Shown here piece by piece: positions 51,278 through 60,291 of a stretch of 64,000 nt of DNA. Both the position numbers and the translations under genes were made by a program. The notes under the pieces are model-generated. The model searched no databases, was not told where the DNA came from, and saw only the letters and a program-made list of their open reading frames with translations. Numbering within the stretch: position 1 is the first letter of the stretch; every line of letters starts with the position of its first letter. Source of the stretch: Bacillota bacterium (lineage in GTDB: Bacteria; Bacillota; Clostridia; Christensenellales; SZUA-584); the NCBI GenBank assembly GCA_023410595.1, contig JAEYPO010000009.1, positions 1 through 64,000 of the forward strand, in the 5' to 3' direction.

Positions 51278-52417
51278 TTACTTTATGTCCGCTTCAGTAA
51301 GGCTGGTGCCAAACTGCTGATTGTACCAATCAAGCGCGTCCTGCAGTTTCATGTTCCAGGCGTCGACTACCTGCACTGGCCCGAACACTTCCTCGGCAGG
51401 ATCTGATACCTGCGCTATCTTGCCCGTGTAAACATCGACGATAAGGTCGATAATCGCTTCGGATGTTCCGATGGGCGGAAGGCCGAGCGAGGCTTTAAGC
51501 GAGCTGTTCGGATTGAATATGTCTTTAAGCTCCGAAACAGGGCAGTCTACGCTGCAGACTATTTCCGTCTTGGGCTTGCCGTTGTCCATCGTGCCCCTGC
51601 CTGCGTCGATAAGCGCGGACATCGCACCAGGCGTCAAGTCGCCGGCTTCCGAATAGATGATGTTAACTTCAGGGTTCGTGACCAGTATGTTGCTCAGCGC
51701 TTCCTTCGTAGCGTCAGCGCCGCCGTTGCAGTCAATGCACCCAAGGTCTGTGAATTTGCCTTCGCCCACAACGCTCTTTATGCCTTCGATAAACGGGTCG
51801 GTACGTCCGGTCTTAACTTCCCTGTTGTCCGGCCAGCCAAGCTGTACGGTTACTATCGGCTTGTCGGGGAACGCTGCTACCCATGCTTTGGCCGCGTCGA
51901 TTCCCATCTGTTTGGATCCGCCAGCCTCGTCACTGCGGTATGTGGGTATTCCAGTTTTCCCGAGCGGGCTGAAGAAGGTCGTCATGGCAACGCCCGCTTC
52001 TATGGCCGCTTCAACGCCGGGAGTAGCCGCCTCGGCTTCCCAGATGTGCAGCGTTGCTCCGTTGAAATCGGATGTCGCAAGCATGTCGACATTCTGGGTC
52101 ATTACGTTTGCGTCAGATTTTCCGTCGAGTATAACGACTTCCGCACCGTATTTTTCTTTGCCGTAATCGACCGCCGCCTGAGCGCGCGCCTGATGGAATT
52201 CATTTGCGAGTGTCGATACAAAATAAGCTATCTTCATCCCTTCCCCGGTTTTTTCAGTCGTAGCCGACTGCTCCGCGGGTTTTTCCGAGGGCTCCTCAGA
52301 TACCACAGGTTTATCAGTGGCAGCCGGAGCTTCGGATACTGCAGGAGCTCCCTGACAAGCAGCCAGCAAACTGAATGCAAGCAGCATGCTCAAGAAAATC
52401 ACGATAAGCTTTTTCAT
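51278..52417 (-). CDS. sugar ABC transporter substrate-binding lipoprotein, system 1
   Basis: A 379-residue periplasmic-binding-protein-like lipoprotein: signal with lipobox LLAAC, Ala/Pro/Glu linker, then the ribose-type fold with MKIAYFVSTLANEFHQARAQ and DVYTGKI. Ribose-type binding proteins of this class take up pentoses, hexoses or sugar alcohols. ATG 52417 follows GGAGGGAAAA. It opens operon 1 downstream of a strong promoter with a double operator. Confidence 0.92.
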   Translation of the reverse strand: MKKLIVIFLSMLLAFSLLAACQGAPAVSEAPAATDKPVVSEEPSEKPAEQSATTEKTGEGMKIAYFVSTLANEFHQARAQAAVDYGKEKYGAEVVILDGKSDANVMTQNVDMLATSDFNGATLHIWEAEAATPGVEAAIEAGVAMTTFFSPLGKTGIPTYRSDEAGGSKQMGIDAAKAWVAAFPDKPIVTVQLGWPDNREVKTGRTDPFIEGIKSVVGEGKFTDLGCIDCNGGADATKEALSNILVTNPEVNIIYSEAGDLTPGAMSALIDAGRGTMDNGKPKTEIVCSVDCPVSELKDIFNPNSSLKASLGLPPIGTSEAIIDLIVDVYTGKIAQVSDPAEEVFGPVQVVDAWNMKLQDALDWYNQQFGTSLTEADIK

Positions 52418-52524
52418 TTTTCCCTCCATAATATGATTAATTTTTAATCAACCTTTATTGCTGATTAAACTACTTTACCGAACTTGTAAACCGACTTGAA
52501 AACTTTACGCTTGGCATTGAACTG

Positions 52525-52583
52525 TAACATTTGTTTTAACATTTGTTCAACCGTATGATAGCATATGCCATGGAATATGTCAA
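52525..52583 (-). promoter_or_regulatory. promoter with tandem operators for ABC system 1
   Basis: TTGACA (52578-52583) and TATCAT (52555-52560) are 17 bases apart on the minus strand. Just downstream lie two direct copies of TAACATTTGTT (plus strand, 52525-52535 and 52537-52547), 12 bases apart, where a repressor would block transcription. The second copy extends to TTCAAC, matching the regulator 1 site. Nothing else is seen in 52430-52760. Confidence 0.75.
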
Positions 52584-52760
52584 CACTTTTGTCAAAGAAA
52601 ATTCCACGGCCGCCGCAATCGTACTTTTAAGCCATAGTCCGGTAAAATAGCGGGGTATACGAAACAGGCCGGTTAAGGCTTCTGTTCCATTATTTAGTTG
52701 TCAAAAGGATATAAAATAAAAACTAAATATTATGCCTGAATGAATAACAAATAAAAACGC

Positions 52761-53717
52761 TTATTTATCGATAAGTTCGAGCACGCTCCGCGCAGTATTC
52801 TCGTCGGTAACAAAGTAATTGATAACATTTGTGCGCAGCGCGCCTATTATGGACAGTATTTTATGCTTGCCCGCGGCGATGCATATCACGTTCTCTATAC
52901 GCCTCAAATTAGCTTCGTCGATGCCCATTATCCTGTCGTTATATTCATTATGTATAAACTCGCCTTTTAAGTTAAATCTTCTTGCGCATATGTCCCCTAT
53001 TACCCGGCTCGCGTTCGTTTCATATTGCTTCTTCTGCGCCAGGTCGAAAACCATCTGGTTGTCGTAGAATTCGGGAGGCGCGCCTGCGCTTACTATCGCG
53101 GCATCCATGCTGTTCCACTTTTCTATTATGGATTTCATGGATGTGCTCTGCATATAGAGCTCTTTATCGCCGACCGACTCGGCTATTGCGGGAGCATAGA
53201 TGAACGAAGGCGTGCCGTAAAGCTTCTCCGCATACATGCGGACCATTTCGTTGAGTTGGTATTCCGAAGCGATACGCGACGTGCCGCCTATCATCGGTAC
53301 CACATTTATGCCTCTCAATTTGTTGCGGTTGGTAAACGACATCATGAACTCGTAACATGTCGTCCCCCACGCGATGCCTACAGTCGTATAGCTTTTAAGA
53401 ATATCTTCCGCAAAATCTGCGCCCTGCGAAGCGACCACTCTTGTTATCAAACGAATATCGTCGATTGCGGTAGGTATCACCAAGCAGCCTTTAAGGCCGA
53501 ATCTTTCGATGAATTGATCAGCAACATCCTGAACGTTGTTTTTTGGGTCTTTTATACTGATTTCAACTATGCCGAAATCTTTGGCTTCGGAAAGCATCAT
53601 GGAAACAGACGATCTCGATATGCCCAGCTGCTGAGCTATCTGCTCCTGCGTCATACCTCCTACATAATACATTTTTGAGGCTTGTACCATCAGCTGTATA
53701 TCGTATCGAGCCTTCAT
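52761..53717 (-). CDS. SorC-family sugar-responsive transcriptional regulator 2
   Basis: A 318-residue paralogue of regulator 1. The helix-turn-helix is GGMTQEQIAQQLGISRSSVS, and the sugar-binding domain has GIAWGTTCYEFM and VVPMIGGTSRI. Its operon neighbours suggest it senses a phosphorylated intermediate of this pathway. The closest operator words are those at 52.5 and 54.9 kb, on either side of it. It lies between the UlaE-like gene and ABC system 1. Confidence 0.9.
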   Translation of the reverse strand: MKARYDIQLMVQASKMYYVGGMTQEQIAQQLGISRSSVSMMLSEAKDFGIVEISIKDPKNNVQDVADQFIERFGLKGCLVIPTAIDDIRLITRVVASQGADFAEDILKSYTTVGIAWGTTCYEFMMSFTNRNKLRGINVVPMIGGTSRIASEYQLNEMVRMYAEKLYGTPSFIYAPAIAESVGDKELYMQSTSMKSIIEKWNSMDAAIVSAGAPPEFYDNQMVFDLAQKKQYETNASRVIGDICARRFNLKGEFIHNEYNDRIMGIDEANLRRIENVICIAAGKHKILSIIGALRTNVINYFVTDENTARSVLELIDK

Positions 53718-53867
53718 GCTATCACTTTCTCCGTTTCCTTTACCGTTAATAATTTATCAGCAAACGATATCTGTCCTCGCCGCGTATAACCTTATTTTAG
53801 CATCACGCATATACGTTTGCAAGCCTGTGCTGCATACATCGTTTTTCATTTTTTGGTGCCGATACGT

Positions 53868-54752
53868 TTATTGCCGGGTTTTCGATGGAGCCTGAATATC
53901 CTGGCCGACAACCGCCTCCTGGTATTTTTCCAGAAGAAAATCTCTTGCAGCCTTTATATAATCGATGGACGACTGGCGGTCTTGTGTCGCCCACATCTCC
54001 GCCACGAGCAGCCCTCTGTAGTCCATCTTCCTGATGAGCCTGAAAAACGAGACGAAATCCACCGTGCCTGAGCCGTAAGGGATATCCCTCACCTTACCCG
54101 GCATAGTGTCCTTAAGGTGTATCGCCATGATATGACCCGCGCCGCTTAAAAAGTCTTTCTCCACATCTTTGCCCATAGCAGTAATATTGCCGACATCCGG
54201 ATAAACCTGAAGGTAAGGGGAATTTATCTTTTCAACATACTGCATTACTTTTTCAATGGAATCCATATGCTCTGTGTCTACAGTCTCAATGGCCAGTGCC
54301 ACACCTTTACCCGCCGCATATTCCGCGACTTCCTTTAGCGCTTCCAGAAAAAGTGCCTTCGTCTTTTCGTTCGTTTCTTTGTAATACTCGTCGTAGCCCG
54401 CAAGCTGCACGATTCTTATGCCTACGGCCAGCGAAAAACCAACTGCGTCCTTTATAAGGCGGATGCCTTTTTGCCTGATCTCTATATCTTCCGAACCTAT
54501 CGGATACTTGCGGTTCCCTGAAAGGCACATGGTAAGTATAGGCATTTTGTTGATACGTATTGTGCGAACCAGTTCTTCTTTTTCAGAATCAGTCCAATTG
54601 ACCCGCGCAAGTCTCTCCTCGGTTTCGTCTATGCTTATTTCAAGAAAGTCATAGCCCGCTGCTTTTGCTATGGCGAGTCGCTCGCCCCAATTAAGTTCGG
54701 CAGGTAATGCTTTTTCATATATTCCTAAAAGACAGCCGTTAATGTTATCCAA
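53868..54752 (-). CDS. ulaE: L-ribulose-5-phosphate 3-epimerase (UlaE/SgbU type)
   Basis: A 294-residue TIM-barrel sugar-phosphate epimerase. LGIYEKALPAELNWGERL is the UlaE hallmark; KAAGYDFLEISIDETEERL, METVDTEHMDS-like context, MAIHLKDTMPGKVRD and GSGTVDFVSFF carry the metal and substrate residues. It interconverts L-xylulose 5-phosphate and L-ribulose 5-phosphate. TTG 54752 is chosen because GGGAGG lies eight bases upstream and the family N-terminus begins there. Confidence 0.88.
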   Translation of the reverse strand: MDNINGCLLGIYEKALPAELNWGERLAIAKAAGYDFLEISIDETEERLARVNWTDSEKEELVRTIRINKMPILTMCLSGNRKYPIGSEDIEIRQKGIRLIKDAVGFSLAVGIRIVQLAGYDEYYKETNEKTKALFLEALKEVAEYAAGKGVALAIETVDTEHMDSIEKVMQYVEKINSPYLQVYPDVGNITAMGKDVEKDFLSGAGHIMAIHLKDTMPGKVRDIPYGSGTVDFVSFFRLIRKMDYRGLLVAEMWATQDRQSSIDYIKAARDFLLEKYQEAVVGQDIQAPSKTRQ

Positions 54753-54911
54753 GTGTGTTACCTCCCTTTGATGCCTGACTAAAGATTGTATACTGGGCGG
54801 GACCGTATCGTCCGCCAAACGGAGAAGCACGGCTTACGTTTTCCGCATTTCCTTGACCGTTTACTCAGATTTTTGCAATAGCTTTTAACCCACTATTAAT
54901 TATACACATTT

Positions 54912-54960
54912 AATTTAACATATGTTATAACTTATGTCAAACATTTTCCTTAACATATGT
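54912..54960 (-). promoter_or_regulatory. promoter and operators of the ulaE operon
   Basis: On the minus strand TTGACA (54935-54940) and TAAATT (54912-54917) are 17 bases apart. TAACATATGT (plus strand) fills the spacer next to the -10 (54916-54925) and recurs at 54951-54960, with AACTTATGTCA over the -35. The layout copies that of the main BMC promoter at 38.25 kb. Confidence 0.7.
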
Positions 54961-55013
54961 ATGTATCGCGGTAAAAAAATATGTTATTTTTTTGAATGCT
55001 CACCGGGAGCGCC

Positions 55014-55084
55014 GAGGATTTAAGGCGATTACGATAATACGCTTCGATGAAAGTTCCCCGGGGGGGTTCGCTGGTTAAATCCTC
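55014..55084. other. inverted-repeat structure flanking two inner hairpins
   Basis: GAGGATTTAA (55014-55023) and TTAAATCCTC (55075-55084) are perfect complements enclosing 51 bases. Inside are the stem-forming TTACGATAA and a run GTTCCCCGGGGGGGTTC. It lies between two divergent promoters (54.9 and 55.1 kb). It might be a structured RNA, a protein site or a mobile remnant; nothing identifies which. Confidence 0.4.
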
Positions 55085-55100
55085 TACTTTACAACCGATT

Positions 55101-55129
55101 TTGTTGATAAGCTTAAAAAAGTCTATAAT
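55101..55129 (+). promoter_or_regulatory. sigma-A-type promoter of the small gene at 55176
   Basis: TTGTTG (55101-55106) and a consensus TATAAT (55124-55129) are 17 bases apart, about 47 bases before the ATG. Confidence 0.65.
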
Positions 55130-55175
55130 ATAATCGCTTTTAAGTGTGATAATAGTATTATAAAGGAGGCAGAGT

Positions 55176-55391
55176 ATGTCTAAAAACAACGGCGGCAACA
55201 GTCCCGTCTTCCCGCGGATAGACCCTTTTGCCGATAATATAAAAAGCGAAGCGGCCAAAGAATTTAGTATAAACAGACCAGAGAATAATGATTCGCACGA
55301 AGGCATCAGCAAAAATGTCAGGAGATCGGCCGAAAGCCAAATGTCGGGCGTCCCAATCTATACGAAACATCAGCGCAAGAAAAAAGGATGA
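55176..55391 (+). CDS. 71-residue hydrophilic protein, unknown function
   Basis: A short, charged protein (MSKNNGGNSPVFPRIDPFAD at its start) ending in a very basic KHQRKKKG. It has its own promoter and a perfect AAAGGAGG site six bases before the ATG, so it is probably real. It is the only rightward gene inside the leftward sugar region. I do not recognise a family; composition resembles small spore-linked proteins. Confidence 0.65.
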   Translation: MSKNNGGNSPVFPRIDPFADNIKSEAAKEFSINRPENNDSHEGISKNVRRSAESQMSGVPIYTKHQRKKKG

Positions 55392-55645
55392 CATTTTACA
55401 GCGGTATTAAGGAAATTATATTGCTTATAACTGCATTTTCGTTTCTTGTGCCGGGAAATTACCCTCTTGCTTGGGAAACATTGGGATGTTGAAAAGGGAA
55501 AGTCCAGCATGAGCGCGAACATAAGCAGCGTCGTACAAAAGTCATTCATTGAAGCTTTCTTTCCCAAAGAAAATTAGTAGCGCGCATGAATCGGTATTAA
55601 TATAAAAGTCTAGCTTGATTATTTCATAGGCATTAGACGGGATAA
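55392..55645. other. intergenic, no convincing gene
   Basis: A 22-codon plus-strand frame near 55509 and a 65-codon minus-strand frame (55370-55567) exist, but both lack proper ribosome sites and the latter overlaps the 71-residue gene. I see nothing else here. Confidence 0.4.
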
Positions 55646-55674
55646 TATAAAAGAAGGCCGGAAAACCGGCCTTT
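55646..55674 (-). terminator. rho-independent terminator after fucI
   Basis: AAGGCCGG and CCGGCCTT pair around four bases, followed on the minus strand by TTCTTTTATATT. It closes the binding-protein-2/fucI transcript. Confidence 0.8.
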
Positions 55675-55724
55675 GGCTTGCTTGTAAGCAAATTGTTATG
55701 AATATTATTGTGCCTTTCAGATAT

Positions 55725-57485
55725 CTATTTCCCGTACAGCGGCCCGAAGTTTCTGCACGCAAAGTAGTCGGCCGACTCTTGCGCATCCGTGCCGAAAGCG
55801 CTCCATGAAGACGGCCGGAATATGTCGCCTGCCTCTATATTGTGCATATTGACCGGTATCCTCAGCATCGAAGCAAGCGTGATAAGATCGGCGCCAATAT
55901 GCCCGTAGTTTATGGCTGCGTGGTTTGCGCCCCAGTTTGCCATAACGCTGTAAACATCGGTGAACGCGCCTTTTCCCGTGAGCCTTGGCGCGAACCATGT
56001 CGTCGGCCATGTTGGGTCGGTACGCTCTTCAAGTGTACTATTCATATCGTCTGGCAGCTGGACTGTATAGCCTTCTGCGATCTGTAAAACCGGGCCCAGA
56101 TTTTTTACGAGGTTTATACGGCTCATCGTTACAGGCATGCCGCCGCGCGTCTTAAAGTGGCTCGAAAACCCGCCTCCCCTGAAATATCCTTTGTCCGCCG
56201 CGCACCAATCCGTTGCCTTCAAGCACTTGTCTACTTCGCCGTCACTCATTTCCCAGAAGGGTTTCATGGCGGGATATCCGTTTATCTCCTGCTGTCCGGT
56301 CCCGTCAAGGCAGGTAGCGCCCGAGTTTATTAGATGAATTAAACCATATCTGCCTTGCTCCGGCAGGTCTTTGCCCGTTACCCGCTTCACGGCCTCGGGG
56401 CTCCAGTATGTCCGCACATCCGAAAATATAGACGCGGTATTAGTTAAAAGATGACCAAAAAGCATCGTCGCCGCGTTAAGCGTATCGTTTTCGGTTGCAA
56501 ACACATACGGCGTCCGCTTGCCGTTCCAGTCGAATGACGAGCACAGCATGGCTTCTGCAAAGTCGGTGTTTGGGTAAAAATCCGTCCACTGGCGCTGTCC
56601 CTGAAATCCAGCGGCGATAGCGTTATGCCCCATGCTCTCTTCGCTATAACCCATCTCTTTCAGCCTTGGATTGCCATTCATCAGGTCTTTTGCGATAAGA
56701 GCGCATTTAACGGTAAATTCCCATTCCCAGTCTTTGCGCTCCCTTGAGCTGGGCTGCGCATTTTTATCTCTGCCTTCCCGGCAATTCATCTTCGTCCAGG
56801 CAAGCGCTCTTTTAAATTCCTCTTTGTCATATATTCCTTCTTCGATACGGCGTATGTATTCTACCATGTCGATCTGCTCGCACCGCATGCCTAAATAATT
56901 CTCAAAAAAATCGGGGTTTACTATCGAGCCGGCTATTCCCATCGATACGACGCCGCACGAAAGGTAGCTCTTTCCCTTCATCTCGCCTACGGCAACGGCA
57001 GCCCTTGCGAACCTGAGTATCTTTTCCTTTACGTCCTTGGGTATCGCGGTGTCGCCCGCGTCCTGTACATCGCGTCCGTATATGGAGTATGCGGGCGTGC
57101 CTTTTTGTGTATGCGCCGCCAGCACCGCAGCAAGATACACCGCCCCCGGGCGCTCTGTTCCGTTAAATCCCCATACCGCTTTTGGCAATAACGGATCCAT
57201 GTCCATCGTTTCGCTGCCATAGCACCAGCATGGAGTTACCGACAGTGTAGCGCATACTCCCTCCCTTTGAAATTTCTCCGCGCATTTGGCGGCTTCGTAT
57301 ACTCCGCCTATTGTTGTATCTGCAATAACGCACTCAACGGGGTTACCGTATCTGTCTTTTAAACCTGAGCTTATCAGCCGAGCCGCCGCCTTTGCCATAC
57401 TCATCGTCTGCGCTTCCAGGCTGCCGCGTATGTTGACTTTCCCCTCACGTCCGTCTATTATCGGACGGATCCCTATTTTAGCCAT
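55725..57485 (-). CDS. fucI: L-fucose isomerase
   Basis: A 586-residue isomerase, full length for FucI (about 590). It starts IGIRPIIDGREGKVNIRGSL and ends with the family block ANWGANHAAINYGHIGADL and CRNFGPLYGK; active-site Glu/Asp/His ligands fall in TPYVFATENDTLNA and MHNIEAGDIFRPS. It interconverts L-fucose/L-fuculose and also D-arabinose/D-ribulose, giving the ketose that an FGGY kinase phosphorylates. GGAGGG precedes the ATG. Confidence 0.95.
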   Translation of the reverse strand: MAKIGIRPIIDGREGKVNIRGSLEAQTMSMAKAAARLISSGLKDRYGNPVECVIADTTIGGVYEAAKCAEKFQREGVCATLSVTPCWCYGSETMDMDPLLPKAVWGFNGTERPGAVYLAAVLAAHTQKGTPAYSIYGRDVQDAGDTAIPKDVKEKILRFARAAVAVGEMKGKSYLSCGVVSMGIAGSIVNPDFFENYLGMRCEQIDMVEYIRRIEEGIYDKEEFKRALAWTKMNCREGRDKNAQPSSRERKDWEWEFTVKCALIAKDLMNGNPRLKEMGYSEESMGHNAIAAGFQGQRQWTDFYPNTDFAEAMLCSSFDWNGKRTPYVFATENDTLNAATMLFGHLLTNTASIFSDVRTYWSPEAVKRVTGKDLPEQGRYGLIHLINSGATCLDGTGQQEINGYPAMKPFWEMSDGEVDKCLKATDWCAADKGYFRGGGFSSHFKTRGGMPVTMSRINLVKNLGPVLQIAEGYTVQLPDDMNSTLEERTDPTWPTTWFAPRLTGKGAFTDVYSVMANWGANHAAINYGHIGADLITLASMLRIPVNMHNIEAGDIFRPSSWSAFGTDAQESADYFACRNFGPLYGK

Positions 57486-57555
57486 ATTTCCCTCCGTTCT
57501 GTATTCTGCTTTGCTTCAGTATGCTTTGTTCTGACAGACGCAATACATATGAATT

Positions 57556-58677
57556 TCATTGCTTCACAGGTTTAGTGAAATATATATCTTTCATGGTGGA
57601 TACAAAAGATTTGGTATTCTCTTCCATCGTCTCCTGATAGCTTTCAAGGTTATCCTTTGTAAGCAAAAAGTATCCCGAGTTAATGAAAAACTGTTGATCC
57701 TCTCTAAAGGTATATCCGTCTTTTAACAGCTTTAACGCATAAACCGCAACATAACCCATGCCCCACGGGTTCTGCGTCATCGTTCCGTACATGTATCCCC
57801 GGTCAATAGCATCCAGCACATCCTGAGAATCATCTATGCCCACAGCGACTATCCTTCTCTCGTTTTTAACCATCATGGTTTTTGCAAGAACCTGCGCGTT
57901 TACATATCCGGTGCATATTATGCCGTCTACCTCGTCAATATAAGATGAATACATCTCGCTTATTGCCTCTTCAGCAAGTTCGATATTATCTGTGTCCGCA
58001 AGCTCCTGATAGAGAGTAAAGCCTGCGTTTTCGGGCCTTGATAATACCTCCTTTATCGCTGATTGCCTTTTTTGCGTATTTGTATCGTTAAGAGCGCTGC
58101 ACAAGTGCACTATATTCCCTTCGGAAAGTCCGTTCGCTTTCAATTTATATATAAGCTTCTCTGTTCCCAATGCTACGGAAGCGCCCACGTCGGTAGCAAA
58201 ACAGAACTCTGCGTCGGAAGGCTCTGCCGGCGATCCTCCCATTGTAACAACAGGTATACCACGCCTTGCTAAATTTGTTATTTCCGCATTGCTTGCATCC
58301 GCATCTGACGGGAACATGCCTATGCCCTTGGCCCCCTTTGCGACAACGCTGTCTATAACCTGATTCTGTTCAGGCTGATCCCACGCCTGAGGGCTCACAA
58401 TGTAAGGTTCCGGTATTCCAAGGTCCTTAGCTGCCGCCAGAGCGCCCGGCTCCCAGGGATTAAAGAATGGGTGCACTCCCCCGTAAATTATTGCAAACTG
58501 ATATTCGGAAGGATCCAGTATTCCCTCGGAGTCCTCCACAAGATCAGGGCCAAAATAGCTCGAAGAATTCCCCTCCGTTTTTGCAGGCTCGGCATCGGGC
58601 AGCTTATCTTGATAGCTGCATGAAGCGACCGCGATCACAGCTATTAAATTCAAAAGGCATACGAAAGTTTTTTTCAT
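57556..58677 (-). CDS. sugar ABC substrate-binding lipoprotein, extra copy beside fucI
   Basis: A 373-residue ribose-type binding lipoprotein: lipobox VASC, then FAIIYGGVHPFFNPW and VVTMGGSPAEPSDAEFCFAT. It is clearly a paralogue of the binding protein at 59039, sharing long blocks such as TNTQKR and AIKEVL. ATG 58677 follows AGGATGAG; an earlier ATG at 58689 touches its own ribosome site. It has a separate promoter with extended TGATATAAT at 58735-58743. Confidence 0.9.
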   Translation of the reverse strand: MKKTFVCLLNLIAVIAVASCSYQDKLPDAEPAKTEGNSSSYFGPDLVEDSEGILDPSEYQFAIIYGGVHPFFNPWEPGALAAAKDLGIPEPYIVSPQAWDQPEQNQVIDSVVAKGAKGIGMFPSDADASNAEITNLARRGIPVVTMGGSPAEPSDAEFCFATDVGASVALGTEKLIYKLKANGLSEGNIVHLCSALNDTNTQKRQSAIKEVLSRPENAGFTLYQELADTDNIELAEEAISEMYSSYIDEVDGIICTGYVNAQVLAKTMMVKNERRIVAVGIDDSQDVLDAIDRGYMYGTMTQNPWGMGYVAVYALKLLKDGYTFREDQQFFINSGYFLLTKDNLESYQETMEENTKSFVSTMKDIYFTKPVKQ

Positions 58678-59038
58678 TTTTACTCTCATCCTTTTAATGC
58701 CGTTATAATGCTCTAATCCTTTTAGCGTATTTTTATTATATCATCTGGCATCCTAAATTTTCTATACCTTGAAAGACTGATTCTTTAACAAAATTCATGG
58801 AGATATCTATTCTGTATTGACTGCTAATGTATTAAGTAGTAAATTTTATTTAACAGCCTCGGCAAACAGATGTCTGCCGAGGCTGCATTGCGGGATGTTA
58901 ACGCTGCTTACCATGTGGGCAGCGTTAACGTCATTTATCTTTCAAGATAAATGGAATTAGTTTGTTAGCCGTAGCGTCTAAAATACTTTTCAACTGTCGC
59001 CGATATGTACGTACGCTATCTTGTTGCTGCTTTTTTAA
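58678..59038 (-). promoter_or_regulatory. hairpins and promoter between the two binding-protein genes
   Basis: Two stems on the minus strand, AGCCTCGGCA with TGCCGAGGCT (followed by TTAAATAAAATTT, terminator-like) and GTTAACGCTGC with GCAGCGTTAAC. Then the extended -10 TGATATAAT lies at 58735-58743 for the downstream gene. The first stem likely ends most transcripts of ABC system 2. Confidence 0.6.
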
Positions 59039-60238
59039 TTAATAAGCAGGTCCGGTAGCGGGAACAGACGACGCATCAAAAGCTTTTGGCTCAGCGCCCG
59101 GTGCATCGAAGTACGTGTCAGCCATAGTAGCCACGAAGTCTGTAGCTATCTTCTGCTGTCTTTCCTGGTACTGCGGAACCATGTCCTGCGTGAGGAGCCA
59201 GTATCCGGAGTTGATCAGGAACGGAGCGCCTTCCTTGTAGGTGTAGCCGTCGGTCAAGAGCTTGAGCGCATATGTTCCGACATAGCCCATGGCCCAGGAG
59301 CTCTGAGTCATCGTACCGTACATATACCCGTTCTCAATAGCTGTAATAACGTCTGTCGAGTCGTCGATTCCGATAGCTACTATGCCATCGTTCGTTCCTC
59401 TCTCGTTCATGGTCTTGCCAAGAACCTGAGCATTGATGTAGCCGGTGCAGACTATGCCATCAACATCCTTATAATAGGAAGAATACATTGCGGAGATCGC
59501 TTCTTCTGCGGGCTGCGTTGCGTCTGTATCCGCGAGCTCCCATTCGAGCGTGAACCCTGCGTTCTCGGGCTTAGCAAGCACTTCTTTTATAGCGGCCTGT
59601 CTCTTCTGGGTGTTCGTATCAGCGAGCCCCGAGCAGAGATGCATCAGTTTGCCTTCGGTCTTTCCGTCCGCCTTCAGTTTGTCGATTATAGCCTGGGTTG
59701 CGTAAGCAACGGAAGCGCCGACATCTGTCGTGTAGCATAAGGTTGCCTTTGAAGGAGTAGCGGGAGATCCTCCCATCGTCACTACGGGGATACCCATACC
59801 GACGAGTTCGGTTATCTTCTCATTTCCTGCAACAGCATCGGAAGTGAACATTCCTATACCATTGACGCCACCGGCTACAAGGCCGTCGATTATCGCGTTC
59901 TGCTGTGTCTGATCCCAGTTCTGCGGGCTTGTAACGTTAGGAGTAGGAATTCCTAAGTCCAAAGCAGCCTGCTGAGCTCCGAATCTCCACGGATCGAAGA
60001 ACGGATGTACTCCGCCGTAGATGATGGCGAAGTTATAAACTTTGCCTTCCTGCTGTCCTGCCTGTCCGGCAACGTCTCCCTGTACGTCCACGTCCATTCC
60101 TTCTTGGACACCGGCGCCCTGAGAAGGAGCCGGAGCTTCCTGGCTGGCTTCAGGAGCCGGAGTTCCCTGGCTGGCGCAACCTGCAAAGGCTGTCAAAACC
60201 ATAGCCAATGCCAACACAAGCACGATTAACTTTTTCAT
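59039..60238 (-). CDS. sugar ABC substrate-binding lipoprotein, system 2
   Basis: A 399-residue lipoprotein: MKKLIVLVLALAMVLTAFAG with the lipobox Cys at 21, a Glu/Ala/Pro linker, then the ribose-type fold with FAIIYGGVHPFFDPWRFGAQ. The spacing and motifs match the copy at 57556. It follows the ATPase of the same system and is probably its dedicated binding protein. GAAAGGACAAG precedes the ATG. Confidence 0.92.
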   Translation of the reverse strand: MKKLIVLVLALAMVLTAFAGCASQGTPAPEASQEAPAPSQGAGVQEGMDVDVQGDVAGQAGQQEGKVYNFAIIYGGVHPFFDPWRFGAQQAALDLGIPTPNVTSPQNWDQTQQNAIIDGLVAGGVNGIGMFTSDAVAGNEKITELVGMGIPVVTMGGSPATPSKATLCYTTDVGASVAYATQAIIDKLKADGKTEGKLMHLCSGLADTNTQKRQAAIKEVLAKPENAGFTLEWELADTDATQPAEEAISAMYSSYYKDVDGIVCTGYINAQVLGKTMNERGTNDGIVAIGIDDSTDVITAIENGYMYGTMTQSSWAMGYVGTYALKLLTDGYTYKEGAPFLINSGYWLLTQDMVPQYQERQQKIATDFVATMADTYFDAPGAEPKAFDASSVPATGPAY

Positions 60239-60291
60239 ATTTCTTGTCCTTTCGCTTTTTTTTTAAGCCTTTCGGCTTAATCTTTCAAAAC

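Noticed and set aside
55014..55084. A tRNA or its remnant, because of GGTTCG near the 3' end
   Set aside because: No acceptor, anticodon or D-arm pairing fits; the long flanking repeat is not tRNA-like.
55370..55567. A 65-residue minus-strand gene
   Set aside because: It overlaps the better supported 71-residue gene and has no good ribosome site.
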